Positions 9,995-19,283 of a DNA stretch of 64,000 bases are shown here, in pieces. The notes beneath the pieces are model-generated. The model was not told where the DNA came from. It saw nothing but the letters and a program-made list of their open reading frames with translations, and did not search any database. Origin of the DNA: Nostoc sp. CENA543 (GTDB lineage: Bacteria; Cyanobacteriota; Cyanobacteriia; Cyanobacteriales; Nostocaceae); the NCBI RefSeq assembly GCF_002896875.1, contig NZ_CP023278.1, positions 1,054,001 through 1,118,000 on the forward strand, given 5' to 3'. The stretch's first letter is position 1. The number at the start of each line of letters is the position of its first letter. The position numbers were made by a program, and so were the translations under genes.

Positions 9995-10496
9995 CTTCTC
10001 TGCTTCTTTTAGTAAGAGACTGAAATTAACAAGACACTTGCAGTTTTTTGGGAAATTCTCAATACAATTTGGCACAAACAAAATATTTTTGGAAGTTTTT
10101 ATACACCGCTTTATCAAAGATTTAACGGCTAGTAAAAAAGCAAATAATATGGTGTTAAATACAGCTATCCAATGTTTTATTTTCTCTATTAAACCAAGAA
10201 GATATACGGATTATTTGGCGTTGTGTGAATCCATTTAATAATTTTTTATCCGTTGGTTCTACATCACAGGATTTTGATTTATTTATTTAAAGCAGTTTAA
10301 ATATTAATTTGAATTAAATATAGAAAAAATACGTAGATTTTAAATATCGCTTACAAGAAATATTTATGTAAATCTAGCAACTTACTAAATAAAACATAAT
10401 TTTTGATTCCTCTTGCATAAATATTTTTTTGCTTCACACATCAGAACCGCTTGCATTAGAAGCAACTGCAAGGTAAAAACGCCACGCAAAGAAAGA

Positions 10497-10606
10497 CACT
10501 ATAGCAGTCCTATCTGATTTGTGAGAACTCGCGGTGTCCAGAACCCCGACTTCTCAAAGAAGTCGGAGTTCTGGTGTTTGATGAATGATTTAGGACTGCT
10601 ATAGTG
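10497..10606. mobile_element. MITE-like element with 16-bp terminal inverted repeats
   Basis: CACTATAGCAGTCCTA at 10497-10512 is perfectly mirrored at 10591-10606. An internal hairpin (GACTTCTCAAAGAAGTC region, about 10547-10566) lies between. No coding capacity. The size (110 bp) and structure fit a non-autonomous miniature element or a folded RNA. It lies in the gap between the PEP-CTERM gene and the oxygenase gene. Confidence 0.6.
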
Positions 10607-10639
10607 GCGTGTCTAAACTAAAATGTTGCAAAAAATTCT

Positions 10640-10745
10640 AGTTTGGGTTGACGGAAGGAAACCCAACATGGATATAAGTGTTGGGTTTTCGATATTGTTT
10701 TCGATATTAATGTTGGGTTTCGCTATCGCTCAACCCAACCTACAT
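10640..10745. repeat. TGTTGGGTT-type dispersed repeat
   Basis: Repeated units of GTTGGGTT / AACCCAAC in both orientations (near 10645, 10662, 10679, 10711, 10730) make a foldable block. A related copy lies at about 38880-38955. The rest of the gap 9995-10842 is AT-rich and shows no gene. Confidence 0.5.
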
Positions 10746-10842
10746 TTAATACTATGGGCTTTGTAGCAATTTGATTTTCAGTATTATTTCTGATTGGTGA
10801 CTAAAGATAGTATGTAGTAGTCAGTGTTTATGCTTTTTGATA

Positions 10843-11739
10843 TCAACGATGAACCCAACCGTTGACAGTAAAACGACTATCAGCAAAATCTTGAGATGGG
10901 CAACTTACAGGTAGAACTTCGTGCATATATCGGCTGAGGAAAAATACGATACTGTTATTACGAGGTTCAACAGTTTTGAAGGATTCAGCCTGCACGTAGT
11001 AGTTATTTTCAATTTTACTATCGTATATTAATAGTTCTCCACCGGAAAATCGCTTTGGCTCTTGATAAAAATAATAAACATATGTCAGTTCTCTTTTAGC
11101 AGTATCTGGACTGCCATTATCGTTGTGAATTTTATAATAATTACCGTCGTTATGTGCTGTAATTTGTCCTTCTATTTGAGATATGTTAAAAGATGGTATG
11201 TTTAATTTGCTTGTAATGTCGGGAACTATATTTTTAATTTTATCGATGATTAATTCATAAAATTCTGGAAATGAGTAGAGTACCATTGATCGCCGATAGT
11301 TTTCATCACTAGTAGAAGTGCTGGTAGGAATAAAATGAGATTCTCTAGCTAACACATACTCAATTAGTTGTTGATGTTCTGTTGATGATAGGAAGTTATC
11401 TATTTGAATGTAATTAGAATTTAAAATATTAGAATCTATAGATTTAGTATTGTTATTATTGTCTACTTGTTGTAGCCAAACAGGAGGTTCTGTCACTACA
11501 CCAACTAGTTGATCACTAGAGAAACATAAGACTGAATGACCTTCGTTGATAGGAATTTGGAATAATTTTGTACTAGCCGATTCTTGTTTATAAGCACGAG
11601 CAACTATTGTTGTTAAGAGGCTATGCAGGATAGTTGTGTCTGAGTTTAAGTAAACAGTATACTGATGTCCTCCAGCTAAAAGAAGCTGGACTTTGATATT
11701 TTGAGATGTCGATGGCTGCAAATTCTGTTGTATAGACAT
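10843..11739 (-). CDS. 2-oxoglutarate/Fe(II)-dependent oxygenase, prolyl-4-hydroxylase-like
   Basis: The C-terminal ~190 residues form a 2OG-Fe(II) dioxygenase. The iron ligands are H205 and D207 (IHNDN) and H273 (YMHEV), and R289 (SRFTVNGW) is placed to bind 2-oxoglutarate. FSGGELLIYD is the usual β-strand between them. The first ~90 residues are a separate domain (VQLLLAGGHQYTVYLNSD...) often seen ahead of such oxygenases in cyanobacteria. The family hydroxylates protein prolines or small molecules; the substrate here is unknown. It is monocistronic by spacing. Confidence 0.85.
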   Translation of the reverse strand: MSIQQNLQPSTSQNIKVQLLLAGGHQYTVYLNSDTTILHSLLTTIVARAYKQESASTKLFQIPINEGHSVLCFSSDQLVGVVTEPPVWLQQVDNNNNTKSIDSNILNSNYIQIDNFLSSTEHQQLIEYVLARESHFIPTSTSTSDENYRRSMVLYSFPEFYELIIDKIKNIVPDITSKLNIPSFNISQIEGQITAHNDGNYYKIHNDNGSPDTAKRELTYVYYFYQEPKRFSGGELLIYDSKIENNYYVQAESFKTVEPRNNSIVFFLSRYMHEVLPVSCPSQDFADSRFTVNGWVHR

Positions 11740-11885
11740 TTGATTTGGTATTTTTTGATAGTTAATATTGTGGCTAAAAAAACAAAAAGACTAATTTTGG
11801 CGTTAATTTGGTAGTGTATTTGGCACATTTACTAATGTAATAGTTTTAGCACGCCGATCTTGGATAGCTATCAAGTAAATTTTGT

Positions 11886-12506
11886 TTATATCATCCACGC
11901 AGCTTGGAAAAAATCGTATTCGCATAACATGGCATAGCGATATGTGGTGTGAGTTGAATTGTCAGCTTTGGCATAATTATTGACGACATTTTCTAATTGC
12001 TGTGCTAGTGGAGCGAAGTCTGCACTGCTGTAAGTCTCAACCCAATTAGTATATCTATGATTGGGAATACCATTACTGGCTAATTGTTCTCCTAAATAAG
12101 CATACAGTCGCATACAAGGAGACATAGCCGCCGCAGTTAACCCTACATCTGCACTCCAAGCTGTGGCTAGTAAAAAGTCCGTGTAGCGGCGGGTAGCCAT
12201 TCCAGGTTCTACAGTGGTTAAATCAACACCCCATTGATGAGCATAATTTTGATGCAGTTGTAATTCTGCTAAAACTCCTCCAGCTAAGGCGTGAAATGTT
12301 GCAAAACCATGCCAGTCTGGTGCTTTAGCCGCAGCTACACTATAAGCACGCGCGAAAGATTCTAGAAAAAATGCGTCTTGTCCTACATAGTAAGCAAATT
12401 TGTGCTGTGCTAACGAACCGTCAGCAATACCTTGGACGAAGGGATGTTGTAGACAGGCTTGTGCTATGTTTTGATTTGCTTCCCATAATTGAGTAGATAG
12501 GGTCAT
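11886..12506 (-). CDS. tenA: TenA-family thiaminase II / aminopyrimidine aminohydrolase
   Basis: TenA enzymes hydrolyse aminopyrimidine breakdown products of thiamine for salvage. The 206-residue all-helical protein keeps the presumed catalytic Cys (C131 in MSPCMRLY), the pyrimidine-binding Asp (D44 in VGQDAFFL) and the late Glu (E196 in LCEYDFF). It is therefore of the Cys-containing TenA_C type. The ATG is preceded almost directly by an STRR array (TCATTAG units at 12510-12540) and no clear ribosome-binding site is visible. Translation may be weak or the start uncertain. Confidence 0.9.
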   Translation of the reverse strand: MTLSTQLWEANQNIAQACLQHPFVQGIADGSLAQHKFAYYVGQDAFFLESFARAYSVAAAKAPDWHGFATFHALAGGVLAELQLHQNYAHQWGVDLTTVEPGMATRRYTDFLLATAWSADVGLTAAAMSPCMRLYAYLGEQLASNGIPNHRYTNWVETYSSADFAPLAQQLENVVNNYAKADNSTHTTYRYAMLCEYDFFQAAWMI

Positions 12507-12554
12507 TGTTAGTCAAAAGTCATTAGTCATTAGTCATGAGTTTGGTGTCAGCAT

Positions 12555-13325
12555 TTAAAACGGTAGGAATTGTAGTAATACTGAACCAAGACTACCTATA
12601 AAGTCAGTAAAGGTGGGTTTACCTGCGCTGACTTTTTCTGTGTAGGGGGTTTGCACTTCTTTGATAAAGGCTTGTGATGTTTGTATTCCGGTAGTGTTTT
12701 GCTGGCTGGTGAAGAGTTTTTCTGCGGTTTGAGCATCTTGAAATGCTCCTTCTCTGTCTAACATTTGATATTTGGCGACACCACGAGCTAAGTATGCACC
12801 TGCGTATTCTGGTTTGATGGCGATCGCTTGATTAAAATAAGTAATAGCTTGACGTTGATTACCTTTTTGACCTTCTGCTACTCCTAACGCATAGAATTCA
12901 TCGGCTGTAGCAATTTGTAATGGTATACCGACTGCTCCTTGAAAGTTAGCACCAGTTACGTAAGCACCAGTAAATTCTGTATTTCCTAGATAGCTACTTC
13001 GCAAGTCTGCATTTGCTAAATTTGCACCACCTAGTTTGGCTGCATTTAAGTTAGCACCAAATAAACCTGCACCATTCAAATTTGCACCCCGTAAGTCCGC
13101 ACTGCTTAAGTTGGCACGGCTAAGATTAGCACCTGTCAGGTTAGCACCACTAAGGTTTGCTCCTGATAAATCTGCCATCACTAGACTTGTATTAGATAGG
13201 TCGCAGTTTTGACATTGCTTGGTTGCTAATAGCTGTTTTAAATGTTCAGGATTTACTGCTTGAGCCGTATTGGTCAGACTAAAGGTAGTTAAAAATACGG
13301 ATGTGACTAAAATTATATTTTTCAT
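12555..13325 (-). CDS. Exported pentapeptide-repeat protein with TPR
   Basis: The start is set at ATG 13325, where a signal peptide begins (MKNIILVTSVFL... ending AQA); eleven further upstream codons look non-coding. After a CQNCDLSN segment, about 15 pentapeptide repeats of the A(D/N)LSG type form a right-handed β-helix. Then come at least one and a half TPR units (AITYFNQAIAIKPEYAGAYLARG) and a C-terminal hydrophobic end. Export to the periplasm or thylakoid lumen is likely. Such proteins act as scaffolds; no enzymatic motif is seen. Confidence 0.85.
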   Translation of the reverse strand: MKNIILVTSVFLTTFSLTNTAQAVNPEHLKQLLATKQCQNCDLSNTSLVMADLSGANLSGANLTGANLSRANLSSADLRGANLNGAGLFGANLNAAKLGGANLANADLRSSYLGNTEFTGAYVTGANFQGAVGIPLQIATADEFYALGVAEGQKGNQRQAITYFNQAIAIKPEYAGAYLARGVAKYQMLDREGAFQDAQTAEKLFTSQQNTTGIQTSQAFIKEVQTPYTEKVSAGKPTFTDFIGSLGSVLLQFLPF

Positions 13326-13509
13326 ATTGGTTGAGAAAACTGCCTCTTCAGCACTCAAATCAACTAAGACAAATTTATACTTGAGCTTATGATAAGAGTA
13401 ACCTCAGCAATTGCCCTCAGTGAACCAACGAAACTAAGTAATAAAGGGTATAAGGATGTAGGGTAAAGATATCTTTCCCTTTAGGGATGGGAACTTGCTT
13501 GATTTTGAG

Positions 13510-14712
13510 TTAGACAAATCGTTGAGCAAATTCATACATTAAATCAACTCTACCTTTTCTCAGCATTGCTGGATCTAGTCTTTCAGTGGTGTTACAAGTC
13601 ATTAATACTACTAGTCGCTGCTTGCTGTGAATTCCTGTGTCGTCAATCACGCTTTGATATAAGGTTCCATCCAATAGACTCAAAATGTGTTCTGTTTTGT
13701 TGTTATACTGGGCGACTTCCGAAGCACGATTTTGAGCTAAGTTGTCAGCTTCGTTAATAATGATGCAAATTCGCTCTAAATATGTGGGTGGAACAAAGTT
13801 AGCGATCGCATCATGATCCAAAATAAAAATGACGAATCCTAATGGTACAAGAATTTCTTGTGCTACTGCTTGTGTCCAAGCTGTTTTTCCTGTACCTGGT
13901 TCACCATGAACTACTACTGCTAGCTGATTTTGATTGAGGATGGCTTGCTGGACTGTATCTGTGAAGCTTTGAATATCTGTAGGGAAAGTGCGAATGGGGT
14001 ATTGGCTGTGAACCTTACCCACACGGCTTTGATAACCACTCAACATCACGGCTAGGTCGTATGTGGCTTTGTTGATGAGTGGCGACATATCTCTAGACAT
14101 TAGGGTATATTGTCGCCGTCCGCGATCGTAAGCTTCAATTTGTAGCCAAACATCCTGCTGTGACCAATAAGCATATACTGTATTGACTACATCTATTCTT
14201 TCCCAGTTCACAAATTTTTCTACAGGATAATAAAAATCTCTTTCTAGATAATGTTGAGTAATGATATCAGGCTGACCTAAGACGTTTAAAACACGTAAAA
14301 CTGTGATTTCTTGTAGGCGATTTAACACATAGTCAATGGGAATACTATTGCGACTAACAAATTGCAATATAGGAGTTTCCGTATTTAAGACATCTTTGTA
14401 ACGATAATCTGGTGCTTGTGGTTCTGGTGTAATATAGTGCCAAAACTTTTCTATCTCATAGCGAGTGTTTTCGGAGGCTAAACTTAAGATATTTGCCCAC
14501 CATGTATAATTATTTCTCCCTAAAATTTCCGCCATTCCACTAGCTAAATTCAAGGTTTTTTGCGTCAATTCTTTGGTGTCTTGATTAAAAAGTTCCCATA
14601 AAAATTGCCAATTTATTTCTCGTTGTAAGGGTCGCCAGCCAGTAGCCAGTAAGCTTTGGCGGTTTTGATTTTTTGGTGTACTATCGTAGCGACTAAAATA
14701 TTCAAATTCCAT
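13510..14712 (-). CDS. AAA+ ATPase of unknown role
   Basis: The C-terminal ~150 residues are an AAA+ module. Walker A is GEPGTGKT (270-277); Walker B is IIINEAD, with Asn-Glu replacing the usual Asp-Glu (320-321). A sensor-1 segment reads VVLMTCNTTERLDPA and the Arg-finger segment is LRKGRVD (R385, R388). The first ~260 residues are an unassigned domain rich in Trp/Tyr. The end just after the Arg-finger leaves no α-helical lid, so the module is short. It resembles BCS1/FtsH-type ATPases only in the core. Substrate and partners are unknown. Confidence 0.8.
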   Translation of the reverse strand: MEFEYFSRYDSTPKNQNRQSLLATGWRPLQREINWQFLWELFNQDTKELTQKTLNLASGMAEILGRNNYTWWANILSLASENTRYEIEKFWHYITPEPQAPDYRYKDVLNTETPILQFVSRNSIPIDYVLNRLQEITVLRVLNVLGQPDIITQHYLERDFYYPVEKFVNWERIDVVNTVYAYWSQQDVWLQIEAYDRGRRQYTLMSRDMSPLINKATYDLAVMLSGYQSRVGKVHSQYPIRTFPTDIQSFTDTVQQAILNQNQLAVVVHGEPGTGKTAWTQAVAQEILVPLGFVIFILDHDAIANFVPPTYLERICIIINEADNLAQNRASEVAQYNNKTEHILSLLDGTLYQSVIDDTGIHSKQRLVVLMTCNTTERLDPAMLRKGRVDLMYEFAQRFV

Positions 14713-14834
14713 ATCTTGTGTTTATTTAAAGGTAGTAGTCTATAAACAAATTATGAGAGGTTGTAGAATCCCAATTTTCTGAATAATTCAGGTATATCAA
14801 CAACCATAGCCCGTCAAAAGTAGTAATCATTTAG

Positions 14835-15275
14835 TCAATATTCAACATCTATTTCCTGCAAATCTGGATTTACCCAGTTTCGCCTAGCATTCCCAGACAT
14901 GATTAATTCTTTACTATAGTAGTCAAATATTAAATCTTTGTTACCATAATTGTGAATCAATTGATTAGTCATGGTTAATAACCCAGTATTAATGTGAATC
15001 TGTTTTAAATATTTACTTACTAGATAGATCCAAAATAACGTCATAGTTTCATGATAACCACGATTATTTGTGGTGGGAATATTCATAGATTGATTATATT
15101 TTTTTATACCCTCACGAATTAAGTGGATAGCTTCTGCTTGCGGGTAATGGGTAAGGTACCATAGAGCAACGGTTAAATGAGCATGATGATCCCAATGGTG
15201 ACAGGGTAAGGTGCAGTTGTGGAAAGATTGAATAATATATGTGATTTCCTCAACTGTTTGATATTTATCGTTCAT
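14835..15275 (-). CDS. Conserved hypothetical His-rich helical protein
   Basis: This 146-residue protein has a striking early cluster of His and Trp (LPCHHWDHHAHLTVALWYL, residues ~23-41). A helical segment (EGIKKYNQSMNIPTTNNRGYHET) and a Trp-rich helix follow. I recognise the pattern from conserved hypothetical proteins in cyanobacteria and proteobacteria but know no function. The clustered His residues could bind metal (inference). No signal peptide. Confidence 0.7.
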   Translation of the reverse strand: MNDKYQTVEEITYIIQSFHNCTLPCHHWDHHAHLTVALWYLTHYPQAEAIHLIREGIKKYNQSMNIPTTNNRGYHETMTLFWIYLVSKYLKQIHINTGLLTMTNQLIHNYGNKDLIFDYYSKELIMSGNARRNWVNPDLQEIDVEY

Positions 15276-16057
15276 TGATTATATGGAATTGAAGATTATG
15301 CCGCTTACTAACTTTGGGATAGAGTATGATTACTAACTAATTGATGAATTTTAGCTACTAAATAATATTTGGGATAATAGTCCTAGAGAATTCCTACTTG
15401 ATTTTTGCACAGATACATAGTTAGGCGTAAGCCGTGACGTACCAAAGTCCTTGGTTGTAGGTGTGGTACTCTCGTTGCTAACACACCTTACATCTACTGA
15501 GATTTTTTCTCTTAATCAAATCGGATTCCTATATCTAATTGGCGAGAATTAGCGGCTTCAGATACTCTCAAAGCATAGGTATCTTGTTTGTCATCAATGA
15601 TTGAAGGATTTCAATGTTTAGCTGCAAATATATTTTATGCTACAAATACTACACAAATAAAGAGACTATACATAATTTTACAAATTGTTATATTAAATTG
15701 AATAAATCTAAATTATTTAATACATAACAATGCAGGAGATTTGTTGACGAAATTGTATATTTTAGGTTACTGAGAGAATTTAAACCAGGAATTATACGGT
15801 CTTACAAGAAAAGATATATTAAGCTATTATGAATCTATGCAAAAAATATTCCGTAATGTTGCTGATAATAAGCAGATGTATGCTATTTGTGTAGGAATTA
15901 TTTTTCTCTCTAGAAAAATTTGCTGTTAATGAGGATGTTTGGTGTAGCCATAGAGAAATATTCCCTAATCTTAAATTGGCTTTTTGCAGTGTGACTCGTT
16001 TAATTTTTACCAATAAGAGACTTTATCTGTGTATAGGAATCGTGAACGTAAATTCTC
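15276..16057. other. Gene-free region with dispersed repeats
   Basis: About 780 bp with no convincing gene; a 64-codon minus frame at 15819-16013 has no features. The segment 15505-15540 (…AATCAAATCGGATTCCTATAT) recurs as its reverse complement at about 38786-38815, so it is a dispersed repeat. The promoter of the response-regulator gene at 16058 should lie near its end. Confidence 0.5.
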
Positions 16058-16528
16058 GTGGGATCTTCTAAAATGTATCTGGCAAAATCATTCATGAATG
16101 AGCATAAGCAGCACAAACCTCAGCAGCCGTTAATTTTAGCAGTGGAAGACCACGATGACAGTCTACTGCTGATTAGTTATGCTCTGGAGTCACTTGGCTG
16201 TAGATTTATTTGTCAAAAAGATAGCGCAACTACTGTACTAGTAGCTAAAGAGTATCAGCCAGACTTAATTATGTTGGATATTTTGTTACCTAGTGTTAAT
16301 GGAATTGATGTGATGGGGTACTTAAAACAAGAACCCCTCACTTGCAAAATTCCTGTGGTTGCTGTCACTGCTTTAGCGGATAGAGAGGATCAAGAACGGA
16401 TTATGCAAGCTGGGTTTGCAGGATATTTGTGTAAACCCTACATGATAGAAGAGTTAGAGTTAGTAATTCGCCGATTACTATGGGGTAAATTTAAGTTCTT
16501 CTTACCCTATCAGTTATGTCAAGAATAG
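16058..16528 (+). CDS. Single-domain response regulator (CheY-like)
   Basis: A lone receiver domain: acidic pair VEDHDD, phospho-acceptor Asp in LIMLDILLP, Thr in VVAVTAL and Lys in LCKPY. There is no output domain, so it probably acts by protein contact or in a phosphorelay. Starts are possible at GTG 16058, ATG 16073 and ATG 16094; the last lies closest to the receiver fold. The next two genes on the opposite strand are hybrid kinases with receiver domains, which suggests a signalling neighbourhood. Confidence 0.88.
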   Translation: MGSSKMYLAKSFMNEHKQHKPQQPLILAVEDHDDSLLLISYALESLGCRFICQKDSATTVLVAKEYQPDLIMLDILLPSVNGIDVMGYLKQEPLTCKIPVVAVTALADREDQERIMQAGFAGYLCKPYMIEELELVIRRLLWGKFKFFLPYQLCQE

Positions 16529-16787
16529 AAAATAGGGAACAGGTTATAGCCTTGCTCACCCTAGTAGAGTACAAATGACAATAGTTAAACGCAGATTCAC
16601 ACAGATATAGCTTGCTTCTCTAACGATGGCGTAAGCCTACCCGCAGGTTACACGGATAAATTTGTATCCCAGTAGACGAGGAAACGCTATATACCAATTC
16701 AAAATTGAAAATTCGTTTCGGAAAGTTTGCTCAAAGGGGGGAACCCTGCATGCAACTTTCCGCCAAATCAAAAATTGTGTGATTAAT

Positions 16788-17903
16788 CTACTTTTTGGGT
16801 AGTTGGATTGTAAATGTACTACCCTGGCCGAGTTCGGATGTCAGTCCGATTTTACCTTGATGAGCCTCAATAATGCGGCTAGATAAATGTAATCCTAAGC
16901 CGCTACCTGATCTTTTATTTCTACCTTGGCGAAATCGCTCGAAAATAGTAGCTTGGTCTTCAGGTGCAATTCCATAACCTGTGTCTGCTACTGCGATATT
17001 TACCCAATGCTGATTAGTTTCCCAAATTTTAATGCTTACACCGCCTGTGTCGGTGAATTTGATGGCGTTACCTACTAAATTATGTAAAACGCGCCTTAAC
17101 TCTAAAGCATCACCCATGACGAAAGCAGGGTTTTCGCCGGAATTGTCTAATTGACTGGTATCGACTTTGAGACTGATATTTTTTTCGTCAGCTAATGGGG
17201 TGAGTTCGCTGACTACTTCGGTGGCGATTTCTGGTAGGTTGCAGCTTTCATAGTTTAAGGTTTTTTTACCTGCCTCAAAGCGATAGACTTCTAGGAGGGT
17301 ATTGACCATTTGCATGAGATTTTTATTACTGCGAATCATCACAGCGATCGCTTGTTTCATTTCGGGGGAAATTTTGCAAAAGGTTTCTTGTTCAAATAAC
17401 CCCAGCATTCGATCAGCTGCTACTAAGGGTGTGCGTAAATCATGGGTGAGACGAGAGACAAAGTCTTCCCGTTGACGTGCCATTTTGCGTTGTTCGTCTA
17501 GACTGTGCTTGAGACGAAGAAGCGATCGCACTCTGGCTAAAAGTTCATCTGTATCAAATGGTTTGCGAATAAAATCATCAGCACCGGCATCTAAACCTTC
17601 CACAACACTGGATTCGTGAAAAGCCGTAATTAACAAAATGGGTATGTAGTTGAGATGGGGATTATTGCGAATGCGTCGAGTTACTTCATAACCATCCATT
17701 CCTGGCATCATCACATCTAGGAGAATTAAATCAGGTGGAGATTGAGCGATTTTTGCTAAGGCTGAAATCCCATCTGTGACTAAATCAATCTCATAGCCTT
17801 CACTTTCAAGAATTGTCTGGACTAAGATGAGATTATCTCTGGTATCATCAACAGCTAAAATGCGATCAGTTTGAGAGTTTTCCACAACAGACATGATAAT
17901 CAA
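16788..17903 (-). CDS. Receiver-histidine kinase hybrid
   Basis: 371 residues in the order REC (phospho-acceptor D63 in LLDVMMP), HisKA (H154 in RLTHDLRTPL), HATPase_c (N-box HNLVGNAIKF, then ADTGYGI and GSGLGLHL). It lacks any sensor domain or membrane segment, so the N-terminal receiver is the probable input and the protein is cytoplasmic. The start may be MSVVENS, three codons in. It lies 75 bp downstream of another REC-kinase gene on the same strand; the two are likely co-transcribed and may form a relay. Confidence 0.93.
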   Translation of the reverse strand: MIIMSVVENSQTDRILAVDDTRDNLILVQTILESEGYEIDLVTDGISALAKIAQSPPDLILLDVMMPGMDGYEVTRRIRNNPHLNYIPILLITAFHESSVVEGLDAGADDFIRKPFDTDELLARVRSLLRLKHSLDEQRKMARQREDFVSRLTHDLRTPLVAADRMLGLFEQETFCKISPEMKQAIAVMIRSNKNLMQMVNTLLEVYRFEAGKKTLNYESCNLPEIATEVVSELTPLADEKNISLKVDTSQLDNSGENPAFVMGDALELRRVLHNLVGNAIKFTDTGGVSIKIWETNQHWVNIAVADTGYGIAPEDQATIFERFRQGRNKRSGSGLGLHLSSRIIEAHQGKIGLTSELGQGSTFTIQLPKK

Positions 17904-17978
17904 CTGGTTAAGAATTTTTTTTGTTTAAGAAATTTTTTTAAAACTTTTCGCAATTTCTAGACTAAGGTGGAAGAAATT

Positions 17979-19283
17979 CTAAGTGCGCGATTCTGAGTTA
18001 TGATTTCTGATTTTCTGCACCGTAGATAGAATTCCTGAGCCATCAAATTGTACACCCTCTGAGGTTTTATTTGTGGTCGATAATGATATTTGTCTTGGTA
18101 GTTCTATTTTGAACATTGAGCCTACTCCTATTTGACTTTCCAGAAGAATTTTACCTCCCATCATCTGTACTAGGGAGTTGATAATGGCTAAACCCAAACC
18201 TGTACCCGGATATTTGCGGGTAATAGTTTGATCAAGCTGCCGGAAAGCTTCAAAAATATGCTGAAAATCTTGGGATGATATACCTATCCCTGTATCGCGA
18301 ACTGCGATCGCCACTCGATTTTCTTCTAGGTTTTTTACTTCCACCCAAATACTACCAGACTCAGTAAACTTAATCGCATTAGATAATAAGTTCAATAATA
18401 TCTGTTTGACTCTGATGGGGTCGTTAAACACTACAGGGTTATCTATATTTATTTTGACTATCAAAGATAACTTTTTTGCCTCTGCTAGAGAACGCACTTC
18501 ACCAACTACTGTTTTAGTCAAGTTAGCTAAATCAAAAAATTCTGGTTGTAGTGCTAATTTTCCTTCTTCTAATTTAGAAAAATCGAGGACTTCATTTACC
18601 AGCATGAGTAAATGCTTACCATTATTGAGGATACGTTCTACCATATCTGCTTGTTGGTATGTGAGTTTACCAAATTTAGGACGCAACAGGATTTGAGCAA
18701 ACCCGATAATAGCATTCATAGGGGTTCGCAACTCATGAGACATGGTAGCTAAAAACTGTGATTTTAGCTGAGAAACTTCTAGCAGTTTTAAATTTTGTAG
18801 CTGTATTTGTTGTCTTTGCTTTTCCAGTTCTTGATTTTTCCGTAATAATTGTTCATGACTTTCTTTGAGTTTTTGATGTGCTGAAGCTGCCTGCATTTCC
18901 ACCTGATGGAGGCGGATCGCATGGCGTAAAACCTGAGTTAATGTTGCTGAAGATAATCTAGATTTATCAAGATAATCTGTAGCACCTGATTTCATTAATT
19001 CAACGGCGATTTGTGCATCTCCTTGTTCTGTGATGACTACTATAGGTACTTTAATTTCCGAATCGCGGAGCTTTTTAATTAAGCTTATACCATCTTGGTC
19101 TGGTAAGCGAGCATCCAAAAAAACGCAGTCAAAAGTAGTATTTCTTAAGATAGATATCGCAGTTTTGGCATCACTTACCTCAGCCATTTCGATGTTTACG
19201 CCTGCTTGGGTGAAAGCTAAATAAACTGTTTGGCGGTCTAATTCATCATCGTCGGCGACCAAAATTCTCAACGTTTCGTTCAT
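17979..19283 (-). CDS. Receiver-histidine kinase hybrid with coiled coil
   Basis: 434 residues: REC (D57 in VFLDARLP), a Gln/Lys/Glu-rich coiled coil (~125-175), HisKA (H183 in ATMSHELRTPMN), HATPase_c (NLLSNAIKF, VRDTGIGI, GTGLGLAI). There are no transmembrane segments. As with the downstream neighbour, the receiver sits where a sensor would be, implying control by another kinase's phosphoryl group or by partner binding. The ATG at 19283 fits the conserved start of the receiver. Confidence 0.93.
   Translation of the reverse strand: MNETLRILVADDDELDRQTVYLAFTQAGVNIEMAEVSDAKTAISILRNTTFDCVFLDARLPDQDGISLIKKLRDSEIKVPIVVITEQGDAQIAVELMKSGATDYLDKSRLSSATLTQVLRHAIRLHQVEMQAASAHQKLKESHEQLLRKNQELEKQRQQIQLQNLKLLEVSQLKSQFLATMSHELRTPMNAIIGFAQILLRPKFGKLTYQQADMVERILNNGKHLLMLVNEVLDFSKLEEGKLALQPEFFDLANLTKTVVGEVRSLAEAKKLSLIVKINIDNPVVFNDPIRVKQILLNLLSNAIKFTESGSIWVEVKNLEENRVAIAVRDTGIGISSQDFQHIFEAFRQLDQTITRKYPGTGLGLAIINSLVQMMGGKILLESQIGVGSMFKIELPRQISLSTTNKTSEGVQFDGSGILSTVQKIRNHNSESRT

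Noticed and set aside
15819-16013. 64-codon minus frame before the response regulator
   Set aside because: No ribosome-binding site, composition like intergenic DNA, no recognisable motif.
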